Origin: an uncultured Prevotella sp.
GTDB lineage: Bacteria > Bacteroidota > Bacteroidia > Bacteroidales > Bacteroidaceae
NCBI GenBank assembly: GCA_934229335.1
Contig: CAKQDQ010000150.1
Location: forward strand, 1-5,548
Length of the DNA stretch: 5,548 bases
Direction: 5' to 3'
Part shown: piece after piece, positions 1 to 4,589 of the stretch
Layout of the letters: every line of letters starts with the position of its first letter
Position numbering within the stretch: position 1 is the stretch's first letter
Program-made: the position numbers and the translations under genes
The notes under the pieces: model-generated
The model's database searches: none
The model's input: the letters and a program-made list of their open reading frames with translations, nothing else
Told to the model about the DNA's origin: nothing

Positions 1-335
1 TCCAACACCAAGTCAATTACTTCTTCCACGTGAGTAGTGTCAAAGTAGTTCTTTACAGGATCATAATTGGTTGGTGCAGCTATAACCACAAAATCGGCAT
101 CTGCATAAGCAGATTTGCCGTCAAGTGTGGCAACAAGATTCAATGGTTTTTCAGCCAAATACTTTTCGATATAATCATCCTGGATTGGTGAAATCTTATT
201 GTTAAGCTTTTCCACCTTTTCTGGAATTACATCTACTGCTGTTACATGATGATGTTGAGATAGCAATGTAGCTATGCTCAGTCCCACGTAGCCAGTTCCA
301 GCTACAGCGACTTTAATGTCCTTAAAATCACGCAT
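1..335 (-). CDS. ugd: UDP-glucose 6-dehydrogenase, N-terminal part (3' end beyond window)
   Basis: This enzyme oxidises UDP-glucose to UDP-glucuronate with two NAD+ in the cytoplasm and supplies acidic sugars for capsule or exopolysaccharide. I translated 111 residues. They start [20 protein letters not shown], with the Rossmann dinucleotide-binding loop GTGYVG at about residues 13-18 and an acidic residue ending beta 2 in [10 protein letters not shown] (D35). Further family motifs are [12 protein letters not shown] (49-60), [13 protein letters not shown] (80-92) and NYFDTTHVE (96-104). The APTNYD...NYFDT pattern is that of the short (about 390-residue) HasB/KfiD-like enzymes, so roughly 280 residues lie beyond the left edge, including the catalytic Cys. 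The ATG at 335 is preceded by an A/T-rich leader; a start further inside would cut into beta 1. It lies 370 bp downstream of the NusG-like gene on the same strand, which suggests the start of a polysaccharide cluster. Family assignment is confident; the pathway role is inferred. Confidence 0.93.
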   Translation of the reverse strand, partial: MRDFKDIKVAVAGTGYVGLSIATLLSQHHHVTAVDVIPEKVEKLNNKISPIQDDYIEKYLAEKPLNLVATLDGKSAYADADFVVIAAPTNYDPVKNYFDTTHVEEVIDLVL

Positions 336-383
336 ATGTTTATTATTTGATTTAGTAAGTCTTCGAATTTAATATCATAAAGG

Positions 384-421
384 AGTAAGTGTATATTCTT
401 GTATTATTAGGAGCACTTACT
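384..421 (-). repeat. 8 bp inverted repeat in the ugd leader
   Basis: AGTAAGTG at 384-391 is the exact reverse complement of CACTTACT at 414-421, with 22 nt between them. It lies about 50-85 nt upstream of the ugd start codon, so it would form a short A/U-rich stem in the 5' leader or act as a dyad protein site. A further AGTAAGT copy at 354-360 sits exactly 30 bp from the one at 384-390. The stem is too weak and lacks a U-run, so it is not called a terminator. Confidence 0.35.
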
Positions 422-446
422 TATCTCGTTCACACTATCTATCGCA

Positions 447-454
447 CAAATATT
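447..454 (-). promoter_or_regulatory. weak candidate -7 element for ugd
   Basis: Read on the minus strand this is AATATTTG, one mismatch from the Bacteroidetes -7 consensus TAnnTTTG. No convincing -33 TTTG lies at the usual 19-21 nt spacing; the nearest TTG is a few bases too far. If used, it would give a ugd leader of roughly 105 nt. It is the only near match in the spacer. Confidence 0.25.
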
Positions 455-500
455 TATTTTCTTCATCATATACATTACCAAGATAACAAGTAAAGATTTT

Positions 501-529
501 GTAAAATGTAGATGCAGTATCCTACATTT
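501..529. repeat. bulged stem-loop, AAATGTAG / CTACATTT
   Basis: AAATGTAG (504-511) pairs perfectly with CTACATTT (522-529) around a 10 nt loop. With one bulged A the stem extends to about 10 bp, using GTA at 501-503 and part of 530-531. No U-run follows on either strand, so this does not look like an intrinsic terminator. A regulatory or pause-type hairpin, or a dyad operator, is possible; it may also be chance in AT-rich DNA. Confidence 0.35.
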
Positions 530-597
530 ACTATATTATCTCGACTCGACTATAATACTATTAATGGTGAAGGTGGTAAAAAAATAACAATGGCTAT

Positions 598-642
598 AAA
601 ATACCACTGTATTAATACATCACTGTAACAGCGTGGTATTTT
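598..642 (-). terminator. probable intrinsic terminator after the nusG-like gene
   Basis: AAAATACCAC (598-607) and GTGGTATTTT (633-642) form an exact 10 bp stem, extendable by TGT/ACA (608-610 / 628-630) across a 2 nt bulge. Read leftward, the stem ends in UUUU contained in its 3' arm, and a second T-run follows at 577-583 (A's on the plus strand). It lies 64 nt past the stop codon of the NusG-like gene. The arms make it roughly bidirectional. The loop contains a perfect 12 bp palindrome, TGTATTAATACA (608-619). It would separate the NusG-like transcript from ugd unless read-through occurs. Confidence 0.6.
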
Positions 643-705
643 CTATTTATAGAATCCCCTAAATAAACTAATCAACGACAGAGATAGATAAACGACATGT
701 ATAAA

Positions 706-1410
706 TTATTCTGCTATCTCAAAATCTTCATTATGCACATTGTTTATGGCAACGGCATACCCCCCGAAGTCCATAACAAGCTGGCGGTTTTTCAATATAC
801 GCACCACATAACCTTCCTGTCCTGCCATAATTCCTGTTAACACACGAAGCTTAACATGGTCATGAGCAAACTTTACGAACGGGTCACGCAAAAAGGTTAC
901 TCGTTCGGGCTCATTCTTCATAATTTGCATAAAAGGACGCATGATGCTGTCGGGGATAGATGCAGGCTTGCCAGTAGTACAATCGTTTACTAAAAAATAC
1001 TGCGGATAGTTTTGTATAAGAAAAGCTCTCAACTGTTCTGTTTCTCCCTGTAGAAATACGAGACCACTGATAGTCGGCTTTTCCTCTTTTATAATGCCTT
1101 TTCCTTGGGGACTTTTCTTATATCTTATTGTACGGTGAACGAAGCAATTAGGTTTGAAATCGCCTTCTATTTTACAAGTTTCGAGTTTCTTCTCAAAAGT
1201 AGCTACGGACATATGATGTATGAATATATATCCCCATGGTGCACATACTTTTTGTTTACAGTTTTCACTTTCAATAGAGGATACACTTCCTTCCTTCGAA
1301 ACCGATTTTACTTCAGTTCCGACTATATGGATACCCGTGGGTAAACGTTTGTTATGATACACTTCGTTTACCCCAGATGCAGAAAGAGAAATAGAGCTAT
1401 CCTGCGTCAC
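706..1410 (-). CDS. NusG/UpxY-like transcription antitermination factor
   Basis: A specialised paralog of NusG/RfaH is expected to bind RNA polymerase and act on the transcript of a nearby locus; UpxY-type members do this for Bacteroides capsule operons. The 234-residue protein has an N-terminal extension of about 55 residues that I do not recognise. A divergent NGN domain follows at roughly 57-165, with first strand APWGYIFIHH, helix FEKKLETCKI, and KPTISGLVFLQG (111-122) in place of the usual P-x-x-PGYVFV strand. A well-preserved KOW domain covers about 186-230 (KLRVLTGIMAGQEGYVVRI, then LVMDFGGYAVAINNVHNEDF). The start is GTG. An in-frame TAG four codons upstream rules out a longer form, and the first ATG (residue 67) would destroy the NGN fold; an A-rich AGAAAAAGAAA precedes the GTG. 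It has its own promoter and long leader, and ugd lies downstream. Family is confident; the target locus is inferred. Confidence 0.88.
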   Translation of the reverse strand: MTQDSSISLSASGVNEVYHNKRLPTGIHIVGTEVKSVSKEGSVSSIESENCKQKVCAPWGYIFIHHMSVATFEKKLETCKIEGDFKPNCFVHRTIRYKKSPQGKGIIKEEKPTISGLVFLQGETEQLRAFLIQNYPQYFLVNDCTTGKPASIPDSIMRPFMQIMKNEPERVTFLRDPFVKFAHDHVKLRVLTGIMAGQEGYVVRILKNRQLVMDFGGYAVAINNVHNEDFEIAE

Positions 1411-1481
1411 TTTCTTTTTCTACTTTATGTCATTGTTGGCTATCGTCTTCTTGAACAATAAAGCCAGTTTTACAATAACAT

Positions 1482-1498
1482 GATTCATAAGATTCATA
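1482..1498. repeat. two tandem copies of GATTCATA, 9 bp period
   Basis: GATTCATA occurs at 1482-1489 and again at 1491-1498, separated by a single A. It lies in the untranslated leader of the NusG-like gene. It may be a slippage-type repeat or a paired protein or RNA site; with only two copies, chance is possible. Confidence 0.4.
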
Positions 1499-1540
1499 CA
1501 ATTAAAATGTATGTCCACACTAAGAATCTATATGTTTGAC

Positions 1541-1562
1541 AAGGCAAAATGCCTTTATTGCC
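1541..1562 (-). repeat. two mutually exclusive hairpins in the nusG-like leader
   Basis: AAGGC (1541-1545) pairs with GCCTT (1551-1555) around a 5 nt loop. GGCAA (1543-1547) can instead pair with TTGCC (1558-1562) around a 10 nt loop. The two stems share bases 1543-1545 and cannot form together. They lie about 75 nt downstream of the probable transcription start and 130 nt before the start codon. UpxY-like factors are known to act on leader RNA, so a pause or switch hairpin is conceivable; each stem is only 5 bp. Confidence 0.3.
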
Positions 1563-1641
1563 ACACATCTATGCTTCGTTTAGTGCTAAGCTTTTATGTA
1601 AATGAAATCTTGTTTTATACAACGATACAAGACCTTCACTG

Positions 1642-1649
1642 CAAAGGTA
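1642..1649 (-). promoter_or_regulatory. Bacteroidetes -7 promoter element for the nusG-like gene
   Basis: On the minus strand this reads TACCTTTG, followed by C, an exact match to the Bacteroidetes sigma-ABfr consensus TAnnTTTG. No good -33 TTTG is present 19-21 nt upstream, which is common for these promoters. Transcription should start near 1635, giving a leader of about 225 nt before the GTG start. It lies downstream of the preceding gene's terminator, which fits an independent transcript. Confidence 0.65.
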
Positions 1650-1710
1650 CAGCTTTTCTTTCATTATTATTCATATACATCAAGAAAGATTCCTCTTTTT
1701 AACTTTTTTT

Positions 1711-1727
1711 AGTTAAGACGATTAACT
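1711..1727. repeat. 6 bp palindrome AGTTAA-N5-TTAACT upstream of the promoter
   Basis: AGTTAA (1711-1716) and TTAACT (1722-1727) are exact inverted arms around GACGA. The site lies about 60-75 bp upstream of the -7 element of the NusG-like gene. A T-run (1704-1710) adjoins it on the plus strand, but there the run precedes the stem rather than following it, so it is not a plus-strand terminator. A dyad operator is possible but unsupported. Confidence 0.3.
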
Positions 1728-1766
1728 GGTAACCATTCGAGTAGGTACCACTATATATAAGAAAAA

Positions 1767-1812
1767 TTTCCCCTCACTCAATTTCCTTCACAGGATATTG
1801 AATGAGGGGAAA
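1767..1812 (-). terminator. intrinsic terminator of the secreted-protein gene
   Basis: TTTCCCCTCA (1767-1776) pairs exactly with TGAGGGGAAA (1803-1812). After one mismatch, five more pairs (TCAAT 1778-1782 with ATTGA 1797-1801) extend the stem around a 14 nt loop. Read leftward, the stem runs directly into a T-tract (A's at 1762-1766, then more T/A), the classical intrinsic terminator form. It lies about 100 nt after the stop codon of the 412-residue secreted protein and upstream of the nusG-like promoter, so it insulates the two transcripts. On the plus strand no U-run follows, so it acts mainly leftward. Confidence 0.85.
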
Positions 1813-1913
1813 ACTATTTCGAAGAATACCTATTTATATAAGTGGAGCCATAAACTACCAACGTTAAGCACTATTTAATTTATATAGAATCAACTCATAC
1901 ACTTACTCTGAGA

Positions 1914-3152
1914 TTACTTCAAAACTTTCATACCATCTTTTATTATGTATCCATGATGTGACCATGATGTCTTTCTCCCTAAAATATCATAGCACGACTC
2001 ATCAATAGAGGTGTTACCAACTTGCATCTCAAACACTCTTCTTTCCGATACAGACGTTGGTATTTCGTTCGGCAGCACAAACCTAATGTTACCTGTAGCT
2101 ACCGTAGTAGCAATACGCAGATACGCCTTATGTGGATTGTTCATGAAAGGAGCGCCAGAACTATTAACATAATAGAAGCCCAACCCACGGTTTCCATTTC
2201 CTAAAGCATAATATCTGTACTGCCCCTCATCACCATCAGTCGCAGTACTCTCTTTATTATCTGTCCCTCTGAGAATAGATTCATATTCACAATCTGTCTG
2301 GACATTCTTCACTGTCAGTGCGTATACGCCAGGGGCAGCACTGAGTATAACTGCTGTGTTATGCGGTATAACGTCACCACTATCCCCATCAAATTCATGA
2401 GATGGAACGAGAGTGTTCCCCTCTAAAGTATAGGTATATGCCTTTATGCCCTTCGGCAACTTTACGTCATTGTTACTATTGTAGAAAGTAGAATACCCTA
2501 CCCCGCCTATAGTCACTGTAAACGTCTTTCTATAGGTATAAACAGCACTATACCCCTTTGATTCATCAACTATACCAAACAGTCGGAATTGTCCCAAATC
2601 GTCACCATAGCCACTACGATTTTCACACCGCAAATATTTAGACGCTGCCTTATGATACAAGGAGAAAGTTTCAGAATCCACCCCATTCTTTAACACCCAA
2701 TTCTTGCTCGGTTTAGTCTTCGTCAATGACATCTTTGCCGTGCTCTTGTCCGCAGTCAAATATAGCTCCTGCCAATTTTGCAACGTAACTGTACCATCTT
2801 TTGACATTGTACCCGTCACATATTCATACGGCATATCCGTCATATTAACCTGACTGACCTTCAAAACTTTCGGCATACCTGCACTGACGTAATCATAATC
2901 TGGGTAGATATAATTAGCAAATGCACCATTTTTATCCGTTGGCAGTATAGTAGACATTACTCTAACCACAGGCGATGTTTCCGACACATTTTCTCTCTTT
3001 GCGTACGACGCAAACAATAATATGTCCGATTCTTCTATGGCATTATTGTCTACCACTAACTGATATTCGCCTCCTACATTATTCAAAAAAGTAGCGGCGA
3101 CAGCCCCTACCGGCAAGATAAGAGCCATCACCGCTGTCACTACCATTCTCAT
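1914..3152 (-). CDS. exported beta-rich protein of unknown function, Prevotella type
   Basis: I recognise the architecture but not a function. Residues 1-20 are a signal peptide (short basic start, hydrophobic VVTAVMALILPVG, AVA or VAA cleavage site) without a lipobox Cys, so it is not a lipoprotein. Module A, about 27-195, has the pattern Y-x-LV ... VTLQNW ... W-x-L ... FSLYHKAASKYLRC, as in ligand-binding-like modules of Bacteroidales surface proteins. Module B, about 210-350, has VGYSTFYNS, LPKGIKAYTYTLEGN, VIPHNTAVIL, GVYALTV, YYALGNG...GLGFY and HKAYLRI, a pattern repeated in many large Prevotella secreted proteins. The tail, 388-412, is YDILGRKT...GYIIKDGMKVLK, resembling T9SS/Por-type sorting tails (LxGR ... 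GxYIIxxGxKVxK). An upstream in-frame TAA four codons away bounds the ORF; ATG at 3152 is chosen, with a second ATG two codons on. It is flanked by its own promoter candidate and terminator. A periplasmic or surface location is likely. Confidence 0.85.
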   Translation of the reverse strand: MRMVVTAVMALILPVGAVAATFLNNVGGEYQLVVDNNAIEESDILLFASYAKRENVSETSPVVRVMSTILPTDKNGAFANYIYPDYDYVSAGMPKVLKVSQVNMTDMPYEYVTGTMSKDGTVTLQNWQELYLTADKSTAKMSLTKTKPSKNWVLKNGVDSETFSLYHKAASKYLRCENRSGYGDDLGQFRLFGIVDESKGYSAVYTYRKTFTVTIGGVGYSTFYNSNNDVKLPKGIKAYTYTLEGNTLVPSHEFDGDSGDVIPHNTAVILSAAPGVYALTVKNVQTDCEYESILRGTDNKESTATDGDEGQYRYYALGNGNRGLGFYYVNSSGAPFMNNPHKAYLRIATTVATGNIRFVLPNEIPTSVSERRVFEMQVGNTSIDESCYDILGRKTSWSHHGYIIKDGMKVLK

Positions 3153-3194
3153 TTGTATTTCTTAAAGAATTTATTTCGTGCTATACATATAAGT

Positions 3195-3227
3195 AAGTAT
3201 AGTTAAATAAGTTAACCCATAATACTT
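3195..3227 (-). repeat. weak A/T-rich stem-loop between thrC and the secreted-protein gene
   Basis: GTTAA (3202-3206) and TTAAC (3212-3216) pair around a 5 nt loop, and AAGTAT (3195-3200) can pair with ATACTT (3222-3227) outside an asymmetric internal loop. It lies about 25-55 nt past the thrC stop codon. It could be a weak thrC terminator or leader structure of the next gene. No U-run follows, and such pairing is easy to obtain in AT-rich DNA. Confidence 0.25.
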
Positions 3228-3232
3228 AAACA

Positions 3233-3265
3233 CAAACTCATATATACTATTACTGCTTTAGCAAA
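3233..3265 (-). promoter_or_regulatory. candidate promoter of the secreted-protein gene
   Basis: On the minus strand TTTG (3265-3262) is followed after 21 nt by TGAGTTTG (3240-3233), one mismatch from TAnnTTTG. The spacing fits the Bacteroidetes -33/-7 arrangement. The -33 part overlaps the last codons of thrC. Transcription would start near 3226, leaving a leader of about 75 nt. The imperfect -7 lowers confidence; read-through from thrC is the alternative. Confidence 0.4.
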
Positions 3266-4554
3266 TAATCCTTAAACGCAGCGAAATCCTTGCTCATGGC
3301 AACGCTTTGCTTCGTTCCTTTCATGAACTCCTGCAAACGATGCGGTATCTCAATATCTGTAGAAAGGATAGCATCAACTTTCTCCTTAAACTTAGCTGGG
3401 TGAGCAGTCTCACAGAACACACCTACCTCACCTTCTTTCAGGAGATTCTTCAGTGCCTGATAACCACAAGCTCCATGAGGGTCAAGAACGTATTTCGTCT
3501 CATTATAACAGTTACGCATGGTTTCGGCAATCTGCTCGTCAGAGAATGTCGCACCACTAATGAGCGACGTAATCCTTTCATGATTCCCCTTATACAGTTC
3601 GTATATTCTCGCAAAGTTAGAAGGATCACCTACATCCATTGCGTTTGCAAGCGTAGCCTTTGATGGCTTTGGCTCATATTTACCCGTCTGTAGATACTTA
3701 AAGAAAATGTCATTAGCGTTATTAGCTGCAACAAAACGCTTAATAGGCAATCCCATAGTATGACCAAACAGTGCAGCACAGATATTACCAAAATTACCAG
3801 AAGGTACACACATTACCATTTGGTCTGCCTTACCTAATTTCTTTAGCTGAGCGTAAGCATAGAAATAGTAGAACGCCTGCGGTAAGAAACGAGCAACATT
3901 GATAGAATTAGCCGAAGTCAACATCATGTGTTTGTTCAGTTCCTCGTCCATAAATGCAGTTTTCACGAGTGCCTGACAGTCATCAAAAACACCATCAACC
4001 TCTATTGCTGTAATATTCTTACCAAGTGTAGTAAACTGACACTCCTGTATAGGACTAACTTTTCCCTTTGGATATAACACGTAAACATGAATACCGTCTA
4101 CACCTAAAAATCCATTGGCAACAGCAGAGCCTGTATCACCAGAAGTAGCTACAAGCACATTAACAAGACCTCCTTTAGCCTCTTTCTTAATAAAATACTG
4201 TAAAAGGCGAGCCATGAAACGAGCACCAACATCCTTAAAGGCCAAAGTAGGTCCATGGAAAAGCTCAAGACTGTATATATTCTCTGTCACAGGAACTATC
4301 GGACAGTCAAAGGCTAAAGTGTCATAAACTATTTTCTTTAGAGAATCGGCATCAACATCTTCTCCGAAGAAAGCGTCTGCAACGGTATATGCAATTTCCT
4401 GAAAAGACATTTTGTCTATATTGTCAAAAAACTCCTTAGGCAGAGCCTTGATATTTTCTGGCATATACAATCCACGGTCACCAGCGAGTCCCTTTACTAC
4501 AGCCTCTTCTAATGAAGCCAACGGAGCGGTGTGGTTTGTGCTATAATATTTCAT
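3250..4554 (-). CDS. thrC: threonine synthase
   Basis: This enzyme converts O-phospho-L-homoserine and water to L-threonine and phosphate in the cytoplasm, the last step of threonine synthesis, using pyridoxal phosphate. The 434-residue protein has the usual length of the bacterial (E. coli-like) subgroup. It begins MKYYSTNHTAPLASLEEAV, as in that subgroup. ELFHGPTLAFKDVGARFM (97-114) holds the PLP-binding lysine, K107. ATSGDTG (136-142) and PSGNFGN (251-257) are the phosphate and cofactor loops of fold-type II PLP enzymes, and DPHGACGY (358-365) and ETAHPAKF (382-389) are further conserved blocks. The ATG at 4554 is preceded by A-rich AAAGAAAAAT. It follows the ApgM-like putative homoserine kinase by 37 bp in the same direction, consistent with one threonine operon. 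No frameshift or missing key residue was seen. Confidence 0.97.
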   Translation of the reverse strand: MKYYSTNHTAPLASLEEAVVKGLAGDRGLYMPENIKALPKEFFDNIDKMSFQEIAYTVADAFFGEDVDADSLKKIVYDTLAFDCPIVPVTENIYSLELFHGPTLAFKDVGARFMARLLQYFIKKEAKGGLVNVLVATSGDTGSAVANGFLGVDGIHVYVLYPKGKVSPIQECQFTTLGKNITAIEVDGVFDDCQALVKTAFMDEELNKHMMLTSANSINVARFLPQAFYYFYAYAQLKKLGKADQMVMCVPSGNFGNICAALFGHTMGLPIKRFVAANNANDIFFKYLQTGKYEPKPSKATLANAMDVGDPSNFARIYELYKGNHERITSLISGATFSDEQIAETMRNCYNETKYVLDPHGACGYQALKNLLKEGEVGVFCETAHPAKFKEKVDAILSTDIEIPHRLQEFMKGTKQSVAMSKDFAAFKDYLLKQ

Positions 4555-4589
4555 ATTTTTCTTTATTTATAAATATATATTCCAAGTAA

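Larger units (their letters stand above)
336..705. other. 370 bp spacer between nusG-like gene and ugd
   Basis: No credible gene was found on either strand. The spacer is very AT-rich and holds, from right to left in the direction of transcription, a terminator-like stem-loop (598-642), an exact tandem pair of TCGAC (541-550) flanked by a weak TATTAT/ATAATA inverted pair, a bulged stem-loop (501-529), a weak promoter-like element (447-454), and a set of AGTAAGT heptamers (354-360, 384-390, and inverted at 415-421). This could be a long regulated leader of ugd if transcription continues from the NusG-like gene, or an independent ugd promoter region. The sequence alone does not decide. Confidence 0.6.
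1411..1913. other. 503 bp spacer: nusG-like leader and promoter, terminator of the upstream gene
   Basis: No convincing gene was found. In the direction of transcription (right to left), 1813-1913 is the untranslated tail of the secreted-protein gene with no recognised feature except an inverted AGTAAGTGTAT copy at 1897-1907. The terminator follows at 1767-1812, then a small palindrome at 1711-1727, the -7 element at 1642-1649, and the leader of the NusG-like gene (about 1411-1636). The leader contains competing hairpins (1541-1562) and a tandem GATTCATA repeat (1482-1498). The only plus-strand reading frame (1511-1702) runs through the promoter and has no family-like features. Confidence 0.6.

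Noticed and set aside
534..557. TATTAT / ATAATA inverted pair around TCGACTCGAC
   Set aside because: It is only six A/T pairs around a 12 nt loop, expected by chance in DNA this AT-rich; mentioned only as part of the spacer description.
1105..1344. Plus-strand 79-codon ORF
   Set aside because: It is fully antisense to the NusG-like gene, whose KOW and NGN motifs show that the minus strand is coding.
1511..1702. Plus-strand 63-codon ORF with a CLYCH motif in the spacer
   Set aside because: It runs antisense through the nusG-like promoter and leader, has no promoter or ribosome-binding evidence, low-complexity hydrophobic content and no family resemblance.
2022..2204. Plus-strand 60-codon ORF
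   Set aside because: It is antisense to the C-terminal module of the secreted protein and has no supporting signals.
3307..3663. Plus-strand 118-codon ORF
   Set aside because: It is antisense to conserved parts of thrC and is a composition shadow.
4115..4327. Plus-strand 70-codon ORF
   Set aside because: It is antisense to the PLP-lysine region of thrC.
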